A DNA stretch of 64,000 bases from Phalacrocorax aristotelis (lineage: Eukaryota > Chordata > Aves > Suliformes > Phalacrocoracidae): positions 93,609,963 through 93,673,962 of the forward strand of contig NC_134277.1 in the NCBI RefSeq assembly GCF_949628215.1, in the 5' to 3' direction. The first letter of the stretch is position 1; every line of letters starts with the position of its first letter. The notes below the pieces were generated by a model. The model had not been told where the DNA came from, searched no databases, and saw only the letters and a list, made by a program, of their open reading frames with translations. Shown in pieces: positions 37,957 to 50,347 of this stretch. The position numbers were made by a program, and so were the translations under genes.

Positions 37957-38045
37957 CAAAGAGCAAATCGCCTGTAAAATCCACGGAGCGGACAGCAAAG
38001 TTGACCCTAACCTCCAACCACCACTCTGCACCCAATGTACTCTAA
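37957..38045 (+). CDS. VSTM2A: VSTM2A alternative terminal coding segment (hydrophilic tail isoform)
   Basis: A pyrimidine-rich tract followed by TTAAAG gives a second acceptor (AG at 37955-37956), 122 nt downstream of the exon 5 acceptor. Joined to exon 4 in the same phase, it reads 29 residues before TAA at 38043-38045, making a 240-residue protein. The tail begins AKSKSPVKSTERTAK and is basic and Ser/Thr-rich, with no hydrophobic segment. I recall a similar ending in a mammalian VSTM2A isoform of the same length, which supports real alternative splicing, but there is no transcript evidence here. Confidence 0.75.
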
Positions 38046-38092
38046 ATCTCTACACAAGGAGCACCTTCTTCAGGAAGTACAAACAAAAATAC

Positions 38093-38135
<43 letters not shown>
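38093..38135. repeat. (TAAA)10 microsatellite in 3' UTR
   Basis: Ten TAAA units followed by TAA, starting 47 nt after the alternative stop codon. Each pair of units contains an overlapping AATAAA hexamer. Confidence 0.95.
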
Positions 38136-38136
<1 letters not shown>

Positions 38137-39057
38137 ATAAAAAGAAGAGGATACTACATGTTTTCTTGATATATCTTATTTTCTTTGGCGTACCACTGAT
38201 CTTTTATTTGAAGAGAACTGGTGTGATGTAATCAAATGTTTTGTAACAGCAAGACCTAGTTTCCTTTTCTTTTGGCAAGGAGAAGCCTCATCCTTGACTT
38301 CTCAGGGGTTGGCCTGCGAGTTATGAGTATTACAGAATTAACCATGGATGACATTTGGTTTCCTACGCTGAAAGAACCATTCCATCCTGGAAGCAAACAG
38401 AGGCAAAATAATGAAACAAAACATAGCAATTTAATATCAACCCCAATAAAACACCCCACAAACTTTATCAAAAAAACTTTTTTTTTTTTTTTCATGAGGA
38501 ATAGGGAGAAGAAAATAAATTCTTCAAAGCAGCTAAGCAGACTAGAGGACATTGCTGCTGGAAAACAAACAGATGAGGATATTTTTCTTTTGAGTTGTTT
38601 GGAATTTTTTATTATTCTTTTTCCCCTGTGGGGTTTTTTCCGGTCTTTTTTTGTTTGTTTCTTGTTCAATGGTGGCAATTCCTGACTTAGGCCAACCCCT
38701 GATGACTGCGTGGAGGTTTATATATATATACACACCTTTTTTTTTTTTTGTCTGTGCGTTCTATATTTCAGTGTGTTTTCTCTAATTTTGCAACTCCTGT
38801 ATATGCAAAACTAACTTAAATTCTGTAAATTGCTTACGGTCTGTGTGATATAACTTCAGAGTAGACATATTTTGGTCTTCATGCAAGCCAGTTTTTAATA
38901 TTATCTATATGTCGTGCCACCTAGACATCTTTATTTCCTTTTTTGACAAAACATCACTTTTTAGTTTGTAATTCAGTACTGTGTGGATTTTGTAATACAT
39001 ACCTTCATTTCCACTGGTTTGACCCCTTTCAGCCCTCTGTTTACTCTGTAAATGCAC

Positions 39058-39063
39058 ATTAAA
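39058..39063 (+). terminator. VSTM2A: Candidate polyadenylation signal ATTAAA
   Basis: ATTAAA is the commonest variant of the poly(A) hexamer. About 35-55 nt downstream lies a GU-rich run (about 39099-39119, with repeated TTGTGT and TGTTG), the expected downstream element. Cleavage would fall near 39075-39085. The call is inferred from these two elements; AATAAA copies closer to the stop are competitors. Confidence 0.5.
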
Positions 39064-41699
39064 ATTTGTTATGGTCTCTAGACAATGAATTATTTTAGTT
39101 TTGTGTATGTTGTGTTGGACTTCAGTTGCTGAAAGCTCTTTTAATTCGTGATGTTTATAGAGGATGAAGTGATTTGATCACTAGAGACTGTAAAATGCAG
39201 GTTTGCAGTCAAATACTGCATGTAAAGGAAGGTTAGAAGGGAAAACAGACAAATAAAACAGCATGGCTTAAAGGATATTCTTTTGGTAAAGGGTTTTAGG
39301 AAAGCGAATTTATTACACTGGTAAACTATATTCACATCACAGCTCCTTCTACATGGCCAAAGAAGCATCTTTCTTTGCTTTTTCTGGAAGTGGATTGTCA
39401 TTACTCATTGATATTCTTAATTAAAATACTTTATGTCTGTGAACTGAATGTGAGAATTTTGCTGTTGAATGAAGTAATATGCATTACATGAATTACATTC
39501 ATTAATGCAGGAAGGAAAAATTGCCACCATTTGCAGCTGCAATCAGGAAGGATTTTTTCTTGTTCCTCTCCTTCCACTGATGCTGAACAATCCACACCCT
39601 TTCATTTATCAGCACAGACAATCACATATACCACATGCTTATTATGATCTATTTACAGAAGTGTTAAGTAGCTGCAGTGTGGTCAGCTGTCTGATTTCTC
39701 CTGATTGTGTAAGTAATATAGAAGGAAGTAGAAAAGTATGCTTAATATCTCCTCAGTCCATGGCGTACAGGCCTAACGTTTTATTTCAAAATGCCCATAA
39801 GTCTAAAGTCTTCCCCATTAATTTCAAAGAAGAAAGAGCAAATAGTAACATAGAATCAAAGGATAGCATGCTAACACTTTGGAAGAGGATAACATATCTG
39901 TGCAAATCTTATTTCCCTTAACCTTGTAGACTGTACCATAAGTCCTTTGGTTATAGAAAAGTCTTAGCAGTAATAAAGAGTAGAAGTTTGGGCTAATACA
40001 AGCAAACAGGAATAATTGTCAGGAGAAAAAGGGAAATTTTATTTTATTTCAACATAAAATTAATGACCCAGTAGGAATATTGTGTACTGAAAGGTTTTGC
40101 TCCATAGTAATAACAGTTTACCAGCCCAGTGACAAAAGAAATAGAAACAGTCCTTGTTAAAGTGTTCGGACTCAAAACAAATACTGTGGATCGAAGAGGA
40201 AGTAAATGAAAAAAGAGCCAGAGCTTTTTGAAGTCTCATTTTCTGAACACACCTATGGAACCAAACTTTCAGAGCTCTGGAAGAAAGGCTGCATTTTCAC
40301 TGTGAAATAGATATCTATGACGGGATGTTGTGAGAATCTTCCAAGTGACGTTTGGAAACCTCAGTTTCCATTGGTCTTAAAGGGAACCAAATGCTTAACA
40401 TCACATGTGTTTCATATGTTTACTGTATACATATACCTTGTATGAATATTCCATGTATGCACACAGTCATATAGACAACCTGCAGAGACATACGGCATTT
40501 TTCAGAAGCAGTTTAGCCTCACATTGTTAAAGTTAGCCTCTGATTACTGTTAAACTGATAATGTGTTGTGCTTTATGCTGTTAGCTGCTTAGATATAAAA
40601 CACGATGTACCAGAAAGTAAGATTAAAAAAACAGATTAAATGAAAAGCAGAGTTCTAGACCACTCAGACTGGTGTGATACAACAACTTAGAAGCCATTAC
40701 CAAGGAAAATGCCATATTGTTTTCTGCTGTTGTTCTTCAAAAGTGTCAGCAAAAATGGTCAAAAGAAATCTGTAGGACTTTTGAAAAGCCTTTAAGTCTT
40801 GCATGAGATGCTAAGGGAATACAGTAGCTGTCTTCTTTCCTCCCTCGCCAAGATAATAAACCCAAATTCTTCAGATGAGACTGATCCAGCCCTTCTGGTT
40901 GCAGATCAAGAACCTAGATTTACAGTTTCTGCCAAGCTGTGTGGGTGAAGCAGCAACACCTCCTAACAGGAGCAAGTATTGCATTTCTAAATTCTATACT
41001 GTGTCTTAAGAGCTGTTCTTCAAATCAGGAATCTGCCTGAAGCTCCAAGAAATTCTCAAAATGGCAGTTAAGCTGCAGCAGCCCCCCTTTTTCCTAAAAA
41101 ACTTAGTTATGAATAATATTTGGTATAGGAATGGAACTACTGCCATTTTCTCCTCCTAGTTTGGATTTAACACTAACAGAGAAAAACAATGGCTTATTTA
41201 TATCCTTAAAAGCTCCATTGAGTTAGATATGTAAAAGGACAACTTACACCTAGCAGTTACAAAAATCTCTCAAAACCCGACGTCCTTAACCTTTCTACAA
41301 AAATAGTCTACTTTTGAGGTGGTCATTTACAGGACTCCTGCTTCTCATTTGGTGCCCCCAAGGCCTCATTGCAGGTATGACTTTCTTCAGCTTGTTCCAA
41401 CAGGTTTTGTTTTTAATAGAAGAGTAAACATGGGTGAGTATGAAACACTTTTGTATTTCAAGGTGTATGTCATCTAAATACAGCTCGCACATATTGAGAT
41501 GTTATGTCTTGTGAAGCTAAAAGAAACATATTCCAACCCCAATAAATGTCAATGTCTGCTTTTGTATTATATGAAAAAAAAAGTTCTGTAGCACTTTTGT
41601 ACTACTATCAAGGATTAGTACTGCTACGGAGCCTGTCCCACAAATTCTCCTTTTCAGTTGTTACCAATATTCTTTAATCCCTGGAAATTCATGCTGAAT

Positions 41700-41741
41700 G
41701 AATTTATAATGAATTTATACACTGAATTTATAATGAATTAT
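41700..41741. repeat. Short direct repeat, 24-bp period
   Basis: GAATTTATAATGAATTTA at 41700-41717 recurs almost unchanged at 41724-41741. Confidence 0.8.
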
Positions 41742-44700
41742 GGTTATTTCTTTTTGACTCTCAGTATTGAATATTTGTATTACAGCACTACCTGCAGGCA
41801 AAGATCAGAAGTAGGTATAAACACGTGAGGCATCACAGCAAAAGCAATAGGACCGCTTAGAGGTTCATACTTTTGCATGTAATTCAGTGCCACTGTGATT
41901 TAGGATCAGAACACGCCCTAGAACCAGTTTTGCTTACATTCATTCTTTGAAGTATTTTTCCTTTTTTTCAAATAAAATGAGGAAACAGAGGCCACTGCAA
42001 AAATTTGAATGTTTGCCTAATATTTTTCAGTCTTAAACATTTAACTTCTGATGATCTCTACAGTGATGTCATAATTTAATTCACCATTAAAAAACAAAAA
42101 CAAAAAACCACAAACCTGCACTGCTGCCAATCTTCAACTCCTTCCTCAAAAAAAGGAAGAGAAAATTTAAACCTTTGTTATTTGCAGGATGGGGGAACAT
42201 TTGTCCATGACATTACTATTGGTAAATGTCAAATGTTGTTTACTGAGCTAAAAGCATTAAGAACTAAGGATGGGATCAACATACTTTGCAATATAAATTT
42301 TTAAAGGTTAATCTTCCATGATTAGCTTAGCTAAACAATGCTAAGCACAAAGTAAATTGCTTAATGCAAGTCACCCTAAATGGCTTCAGTCTTTTGTTCT
42401 GAGCTTCCTAAATATTGGTTTATTTGATTTCACAGTCATAAAGTCTGCACATACATTCACAGGGTTGAAAGATTATACATAGTTTTCTTAGTGCTCTTCA
42501 TGTAAACGATACAGGAAGACAATAGCAAAGGAGAAAGTTAAATTTGTCTGTAATAATGAATCACAATCAATTGGTAGAGTTACCTGCAAAGAAATAGAAG
42601 TGTGCTTTCCTGAGAGTCAAGTGTAATTGCAATCTTATTTCATTTTCTCCTTTTTGTGCTATTCTTTTTTTGCCAACGCTTCAATCTAAAAAACAAGACA
42701 ATACCGTATTTCTTACTACTCACTTCTTACAAGGTGAGAGAGGACAAAATTATTTCATCTTTGTTATGAAAGAAGTTTTGGGAAAAAAAGAATCTTTTCA
42801 TTTAACAACAATCTAAATGTTTACAGTGTCCTATCACCTCAGAATATCTCTGCTCGTAGGTTTATGGGGAAGGAGCAATACAGAAAGTGTTTTGTGTTTC
42901 TGCTTGACTTCCCAGCTCTGAGAGTGTTCTCAGTTATTTGTCATCCTACAGCTAAGGACAGGACTCTTCTGTAAATTTCACAAATACAGTAATTTTCCCT
43001 GTAACTACCAGTGACAGACTGGTTTGAGTTTTGAAATGATGAATACTTGCAACTCAGAATATTTTTCCATACAGTCATAAATGTTACAAGGAATGGTAAC
43101 TATTAAAACCATAAACAAGTCTGGAAGAATATCACAAACTCGTAATCTCTCACAAGTTTCAAAATATGACAGACCCTTTAATCAAAAAAAGGCTTTTGGT
43201 GGGATTTTCTTTTACAGTTTTATTGTAACCCACTCTTATCCATACGGCTACAAATACTGCAGATTTTAATTCCAAGTACAGAGGGCCTTCAGATGGGAGT
43301 AAATGAAATTTTCACTTATTGAAATGCTCCTTTAAATTGACATTACAGCACAGAAAGAGATCTTATGTGTATATGAGACTATTTAAAGTGACAGCTCATA
43401 AGGAAGCCAAAGTGTACATAATAGACTATTAATTCCTTCCCTCTTTTTATATACCATGAACTTGAAAAACAAGAGAAAGATCAGGTTTGACAACTAGCTG
43501 CTTAAAATAAACTATTTCCTTTAAATCTTTGAAGAAGCAAAGTCTTAGACATTGCTTATCAAAAAGACTTGTATAATTATGACCTTTTAACTTACATTGG
43601 GTTTAAATTTTTGAGCAAAGTTATACATATTATACATTAAATCCCTGTATATAAAATTGAGAAGGAAGGACATGATGGCTTCTCTTGTTACTTCTGATAG
43701 AAGATTATGTTAATAGCTGCTAATTGTTTTCAATATCAAATGGTTTAACAGACCCTTCAAATCATTGGCAACTATACTTAAAAAAAATAGGTGCCAAATT
43801 TTTTTGTCACCTGCACTACACTTTATTTTTCAGATGTTAACCACCACTGATTCAGGTTTCAAAAATGTTGCTTATTCACCATAACACAAAGGGAGGAATT
43901 CACATTATATTACATATAAATGTCACCATCTTCAATAAACTACCTCAATGTCTTTTTCTTTGTTGAGTCAAGCATGAGAGATGTTACTTTTGTCCTTATG
44001 TGGCATTGCCTCAGTGGGGCTAAGCACTGACAAAAATGACATGGAAATGTGGATCTTAGCTGTTTCACCTGCTAGCTGGATTCCTGTGTAAGAGACAGAA
44101 AACAGAAGGCGTGATTCTTTCTGTTTCCCTACAACAGCCCACAATGAAGGACCTTTACAGGGACTACCAAACCAGATCACTGCTGTAAAAAATGACATTG
44201 ATAGTTCAACTCTGCAATAAGGTGAAACACTCAATGAAATTAAATGGAATTTCTCTAGCAAAATGCAAAGGTCTTTCTTCCAAAACTATCACTCTTTCAG
44301 CTGCTCTGAAAGAAGTCCTTGTAATTAGGGCTTTGAACAGGGAAGAGTTTTGTCTACCTTTTGCAACTTCACAATGGCAACCCTGAGGAGACTGTCAGCT
44401 GCCTCCCGTCCACCACCACTGCCCTACTCTTGATTATCAGTGATGAGGGCACACAGGAGATGAATATATATTACACAATAATAAGTTTCTATGCTTAAAG
44501 GATTTTTAGTTTTATAGAAAAAGAAAATATTATTACATGGCTTAGCTAATTTTCTTTTAAAAAGTAAGACAATGTTTACATGATTTCATAAGTATTGTAG
44601 ATGGTTAGTTATAAAAGAAATAGCTCTTAGCACTCAAGATAACAGAAAAGGCTTAAAAAGTGACCCAATAGCATTCTAAACCTCTGTATCTGTCAAGAGC

Positions 44701-45652
44701 TACTTGCATTAACGGGAAAGTAAAAAAAAAACAAACAAAAACACCAAAAAGAGGAAAACCTCCTGGCCTGGAGTTCATTCTAATCAGGTATGCAAAAGGC
44801 TGGGAAAGGAGGCAGCCAGGAGAAAGCTGTTGGAGTGATTCTGGTGACGGTGATCTGATCTTTGTCTTTAATCTTTCTAGTATTTACTTGGACCCAGTAA
44901 AGGAGTAAATTCTTAGAGGACTTATTCTGCATGTGCAGCAGCAGAAATAATATACGCAATAATACTGGCAATCCTGTGCAAAGCACAGGACCTACTGAGT
45001 TTTCACAGCAGCACTGTGCACACAGGCAGGATATCTGGCATTCTCTGGGTTCTAGAAATGCTGAATGCCTGGTATATACTGGAGATCTCATCACACATCA
45101 CATAAGGAGCTGCTAGATATAGGTTGATCCTGCCTCTGGATGGGATTTGTCTAACTAGAAAAGTTGTTCCCTTTCTAAGGCTCCTAACCCATAGCACAAA
45201 TAAAATATAGAATACTGAAAAATAAAGAATATTGAACAAAATTCCACAGGAGTCTCCGCACTTTCTGTGTTTATGATTGACACTTCTAATATGGAAGTTC
45301 AAGAAAATGGCTCTTCTCATCAAAAGCCTCCACACATGGACTTGGAGAATACTGTTTCACCTGAAGTGTATGGCCCAACTTTATTGTTTTTACTTTTGAA
45401 AGGTATGTCAACATTCAAATAGAATATAAGCAAATAAAGAGAGGCAAGAGCAGCACACTGTGCCAAAATTCCCACTGGAAACAATATGAAACATAAATTA
45501 TCAAGGAATACTAAACCAAACTCTTTTCTTGGACACATTACTGAACTGTAAAAGTGACTTTTAAAGTAATCGTGAACTTTAAGGAGACATCTGTGAATTT
45601 ATGCTCCATTATTCATTTGTTTCAAAAAATAACCTTAGAGCTGATTGCAGTT

Positions 45653-45729
45653 TAGTAGATTAAATGCTGTTTAGTATGTTAATATATGTTAGTATGTATG
45701 TTAGTAAATTAAATGCTATTTAGTATGCT
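45653..45729. repeat. 28-bp direct repeat, 49-bp period
   Basis: Unit 45653-45680 and unit 45702-45729 match at 25 of 28 positions by eye. The 21 bp between them also contain TTAGTATG-like pieces, suggesting a decayed tandem array. Confidence 0.75.
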
Positions 45730-45851
45730 AGCTAGTATGGTTAACTATAAAGTTACACAATATAGGTATTCAAGACATTTGTCATGAGGATGTGCACAGA
45801 ACACACAGAATTACAGGGACAGACCTGCTAATGGTAACACAGCTCTCTCTC

Positions 45852-45877
45852 GAAGCAGATGGATGAAGCAGATGGAT
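45852..45877. repeat. 13-bp perfect tandem duplication
   Basis: GAAGCAGATGGAT occurs twice back to back. Confidence 0.85.
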
Positions 45878-47160
45878 GACTTCTGTTTTCTTCACGCTCT
45901 TCCTGCTGATCATAGTGTCCAGCAGTAATATCAATATCTACCCTGGGAATATATACATGCAGGTTTTGTTTCTTTTTTATTAGCCACTTTTAGTTCTTCA
46001 TCAGACTAGGTTTTGGTAGTCCTCAGTAATATGTAGCACATAAAATAACACAGGCGGTTCTACAGAAGTATGTGGGCCTTCAAGTATTTTCACTGGACAA
46101 ATAAAATTAGGAAAACAGAGACATCATGTTACTCTGTAAGATGAGTGTGTTATATACAAGTCATATTTGAGATAGCGTTCAGAAAGTTTTACTATCGTAT
46201 GTGCCACAATGGAGGCTTTACTTGAAACATTCCCATTGCAAAATTCTAAAATACCCTATTTGTCCTGATTTTATCATGGATTTCTGTATTGTATTCTGTA
46301 CTCTGTTTCAGCAGGTTAAGGTACTAAGCCATATAACGTTGCTGAAGTGGATGAGAAACAGTTGCACAATCTGTTTCACCAGACCAGCTTTGAGGGCTCT
46401 GAGGGCTGTAGGGTGGTAACAAAAAGGTGGAGTGGCAGAAGCGTTTTAAAACAGTAACAGCTATCTCTGTTCATCATAAAAAATTTTTAAAAAATCATAC
46501 ATCTGGGGGGATTTCAAAGGAATGTCATTCAGGAAGCTGGCCCAAGATCTGCTGATGAATCAGCATACAAAGCACCTAGTGTAGGTGAAGCTATGCTGAT
46601 GGAAGAACACAACACTGGGGAGGCAGGATGAATATGCCAGCAACTCCTGTGCTCTGTCCAGGACCCTTCCGGTGACACCTATATTAGCATGGGTATAGGT
46701 TTTGAAGGTTCATTACATAGGCAAGGTCTTAACAAATCTGAGCCTAACATGGGAATGGTTTGTTTGTGTACCAACAGTAGTCATTCCAGAGAAAGACGTG
46801 TTCAATGTGACAGAATCAATGAAAACACCATTTTAGTGGTTAATGGGTAAACAAGCAGAAAATATATTATGACATACATGAAACAAACACTCTGAAAACA
46901 ATGACATGACACATGTTTCTGCTGTAAGCTGCTGAGGAATACTACATGCAGGTTTGGACTCATCATCACTGACACCACCGATACCAGAATGTGGCAGTGA
47001 GATGAAGCCCTGCCTCAAAAGGGAGCTGTGATGGCTGAAGCCACTGCATTCTAAGAAGTAACTATATGAGACAGATAGCAAAATTCCAAGTGAAACTGGA
47101 CACTTGTAAAATAATAATAAAATCTATGGATCCAGCAGAAGAGATTTTTGTAAAAAGCTT

Positions 47161-47755
47161 GTGTGGGTGTGTGGCCAGCAGGACTAGTGAAGTGATCGTC
47201 CCCCTGTATTCAGTACTGGTGAGGCTGCACCTCTAATACTGTGTTCAGTTTTGGGTCCCTCACTACAAGAACGTCACTGAGGTGCTGGAGCGTGTCCAAA
47301 CAAGAGGAAGGAAGCTGGTGGAGGGTCTAGAGAACAAGTCTAAAGAGGACCAGCCGAGGTAATTGGGGCTGTTTAGCCTGGAGAAAAAGAGGCTGAGGGG
47401 AGACCTTATCGCTCTCTACAACTACCTGAAAGGAGGTTGTAGAGAGGCAGGGGTTGGTCTCTTCTCCCAAGTAACAAGTGATAGGACAAGAGGAAATGGC
47501 CTCAAGTTACACCAGAGGAGGTTTTGATTCAATGTCAGGAGAAATTTCTTCACTGAAAGGGTTGTCAAGCATTGGAACAGGCTGCCCAGGGAAGTGGTTG
47601 AGTCTCCATCCCTGGAGGTATTTAAGGTGTGTAGACATGGCACTTAGGGACATGAGTTAATGGTGGACCCGGCAGTGCCACATTTACGGTTGGACTCTAT
47701 GCTCTTAAAGGTCTTTTCCAACCTAAATGATTCTATGACTTTATGATTCTATGAA
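47161..47755 (+). mobile_element. CR1 LINE, 5'-truncated 3'-end fragment
   Basis: About 595 bp of CR1 (chicken repeat 1) in + orientation. It begins in the 3' part of the reverse-transcriptase ORF (GTGTGGCCAGCAGGAC-like) and runs through the familiar stretches around GTGCTGGAGCGTGTCC, GATAGGACAAGAGG and GGAACAGGCTGCCCAGG. It ends with TTTTCCAACCTAAATGATTC and repeated ATTCTATGA units, the typical CR1 3' end. It is truncated as most avian CR1 copies are, and interrupted by stops, so it is not active. Subfamily was not assigned. The antisense ORF within it is a shadow. Confidence 0.93.
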
Positions 47756-49588
47756 TATAAATATTCATGTTTAAGGACTGAAGGTAACAAACATCTACTG
47801 GTGGTGAGGAATAAAATAACCTTTAGGCATAATTAGGAATAATTTCCATGAAACATTACTCCATAAGAATTCTTTTGCCTATATCTGAGAAGCAGATAGG
47901 TATGGATACTACTGAACACTAGATACTGAACACGGTGGACCCCATTACGTGCTGCAGAAACAAACACTGTAGAGATTTCAGAGATTTTTCTGACTGGGAA
48001 CATGTACAGGACCATGACCACAGCTAAGACTGTAAAGCTGTAGTATGCCTTTTTAAACTTCCCCAGCAATAAAGTCTTGTTTCAAGATTTTCAAGGTTTT
48101 TACACTATAACTCCTATACTCCAAGAGATGTCTTTTGAAGAGAACTGTGAAAACCAATAATTTTTTCATAGTCTTCTCTGCAGTACTTTTCAAGCTCCAG
48201 AAGGAAGATTTTGGTGGCTTATGAACTGAAAAAAATTACAGTTTGCTGGCAGCAATTCTTAGTGGGAAGAAAAGTAGATGTGGTGGTTACTTCCATATAT
48301 CACAAGTAGAGCATTAGCACTAGCACTTTAAGGAAGCGTAATTGAGATTTTTGATTTTTAAATTCATGAGATGTTGTAATGAAGTTGATTGATAGTTTTA
48401 TTTTGCTTTGGTTGGAAGTACAAGCGAATAATTTCCACATACCAAGAAAACATGAAGTGTCAATTCCGCCAAAGGCATTGGGCCATACTGCTAACTACAC
48501 AGTACCCTATCTAGGAGAAACACACCTTGTATTGACTTATAAATTGGTTTCTATCCTCACTACACAGCACATATTTTAGCAGAAATAATCAGGCTAGCCT
48601 TAATCCTAATGCAGTTACAACAATCTTGCCACTGATTCACTTGAGCAAGAGAGAACAAGCCGTGGATGAAAATGGAGGAATGTAGAAATTAATACATAAA
48701 GAGTAAATGAAGGTAGATTGGCAGATAAGTTGTCATCACTACCAGATCATGTCTTTCTTGCAGGAAATACAATGGAAGAACATTTTTGCCATTTAGTACC
48801 AAAGGCTGCTAATACTTTTCCTTCCCCTCTCCCTTCATTTTCTGTTTTCTTCTCATGCATCAGTTGTTAAGGAATGTATAAATATGATGTGCTCAATTAT
48901 TAATCATGTATCATTCAAGCCTGGCAAGCGGCTTCTGAAATAAAAATGCAGAGAAGACTTAGAATTAAATCCCGCTTCAGGAGTTTTACCTAAAAATAGC
49001 TGGTTCCTACACCAGCCACATCCTATTGACTTTTATCACTGAAGTACCAGGCTGGAAGTCTAAGCATTCACAAACTGTAAGACATAGTCACTTTTTAAAA
49101 AAATAATTGAATGAGTGAAGCTAGACCAACCAAAGCTCAGGTGCTTTCCTCTGCTGCGCTGGTACAAAGAACCTGCTGTCTGTTGAAACTGTATGTGAAG
49201 TCATGTAGCAATAGGATTTGTTTGCCCAGATTACAGAGGACTGACATTAAGAAGAAAACAAAGCAGAGCCTTAAATCACAGTCTACTTTTGGGTGGCCAG
49301 CTTGAAGAGGCCTGATTAGAATTTACTGAAACACTCTTTCTGCAGATTATTTAAAATGTCACCAACATAGCATAAAACTAAGAACAAACAATCTCCATTT
49401 AGTTTTAAAAATACAGGTCAATTCTGAGAGAGGTAGGAAAGGAGAAGTGGGAGAACTGGAACTGCTGCTGCTAACAGTAAAGGCAAAGTAGGACAGTACA
49501 CGCCTAGCATATACTTTTTTCCTAATCTCTTCCATAAAGAACATCTTATTACATAAGGAGACATTGTTTCCCTTGTTCTCAGACTGGG
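47756..49588. other. Non-coding DNA between CR1 and LTR
   Basis: AT-rich unique sequence. A stretch near 48850-48980 has homeodomain-like TTAATCAT words and low repeat content and could be conserved, but nothing is established. Confidence 0.6.
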
Positions 49589-50347
49589 TGTAAATGACAA
49601 GGTTTTGGTAGTTTGGGGGCTGCAGCGGTGGCTTCTGTGGAAAGAGATTGGGAACTGCCTCGTGCTAGACACAACCAGTTTCAGCTGGATCTGCAACAGA
49701 TCCACCACTGCACAAAGCTGAACATACAAGCCTGTGTATGCTGCCTCTGGAAAAACATATTTAAGAAAGGTCAGACAATGCTGGGGAGAAAAAGAAGGAG
49801 GGAACAAAAGAGTAAGAAACAACAAAGGGAACACCAAGGTCAGAGGAGGAGGAGGTGCCCATGGAAAGCACACACCAGAGCAGAGGAAAAAAGTGAGAAG
49901 CAGGGAGCGGCAGAGGGAAACCACTATGTATGGACTGTAACTTCCCCCAGCAACAACTTTGCAAGGTGTGTTGCTTGGCTGAAGGGACTGAGCGTAACCT
50001 ACAGCATTAAGAAGGAGGAAAGAGAGGAATTTGGAGTGAAGTTGAGCAAGGAAAAAGGGAAAGGAAAGGTGTTTTCCCTAAGTGTGTAAATATTTGGTTT
50101 ATTGTTCTTTTCTTTCCAATACCCAAATCAGTAATTATATATTTATTTTGATTATCAGTGATTTAATTTACTCCAAATCAAGTCTGTTTTGCCCACAATT
50201 GTAATTGGTAAGTGATCTTCCAGGCTCCATCTTTATCCAAAAGATTTCTTATTCCTGTTCTTTGTTTTCTTCCCCTGTCCCACTGAGGAGGGGGACTTGG
50301 AGAGTGCCTGAGTAGGAATGCGGTTGCCAGCTGGGACCAACCTATCA
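49589..50347 (+). mobile_element. Solo LTR of an avian endogenous retrovirus (old, diverged)
   Basis: About 760 bp resembling the long avian ERV LTRs. It starts near TGTAAATGACAAGG followed by GTTTTGGTAGTTTGGGGG, then a GC-richer region, a TATA-like CATATTTAAG at 49756-49765, a purine-rich middle, AACCTACAGCATTAAGAAGG near 49996-50015, TCTGTTTTGCCCACAATTGT, and an end near GGTTGCCAGCTGGGACCAAC followed by CA. No gag, pol or env sequence is attached, so it looks like a solo LTR left by recombination. No clear target-site duplication is seen with these boundaries, so the ends may be off by some bases. The family name was not assigned; the call is from remembered consensus features. Confidence 0.7.

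Larger units (their letters stand above)
37912..39080 (+). other. VSTM2A: VSTM2A 3' UTR (inferred)
   Basis: Follows the stop codon of the hydrophobic-tail isoform and includes the alternative coding segment. It contains a (TAAA)10 microsatellite, T-homopolymers at 38478-38492 and 38737-38749, and an AT-rich distal half with no long ORF. The end is set by an ATTAAA hexamer and a downstream GU-rich stretch. Earlier AATAAA hexamers, for example 38445-38450 and 38514-38519, could give shorter 3' UTRs. Confidence 0.5.
39086..47160. other. Downstream non-coding DNA, proximal part
   Basis: AT-rich sequence after the inferred 3' end of VSTM2A. Apart from short direct repeats near 41.7 kb, 45.7 kb and 45.86 kb, no exon, RNA gene or clear transposable element was recognised. 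Open frames here are short and unlike any family I know. Confidence 0.65.

Noticed and set aside
38256..38685. Overlapping 137-140 codon frames on both strands after VSTM2A
   Set aside because: They fall in the inferred 3' UTR, with Lys/Phe runs from A/T homopolymers and no coding signature.
49418..50089. 158-168 codon frames on both strands overlapping the LTR
   Set aside because: They lie within LTR sequence, are purine- or pyrimidine-biased and do not resemble retroviral proteins or any cellular family.
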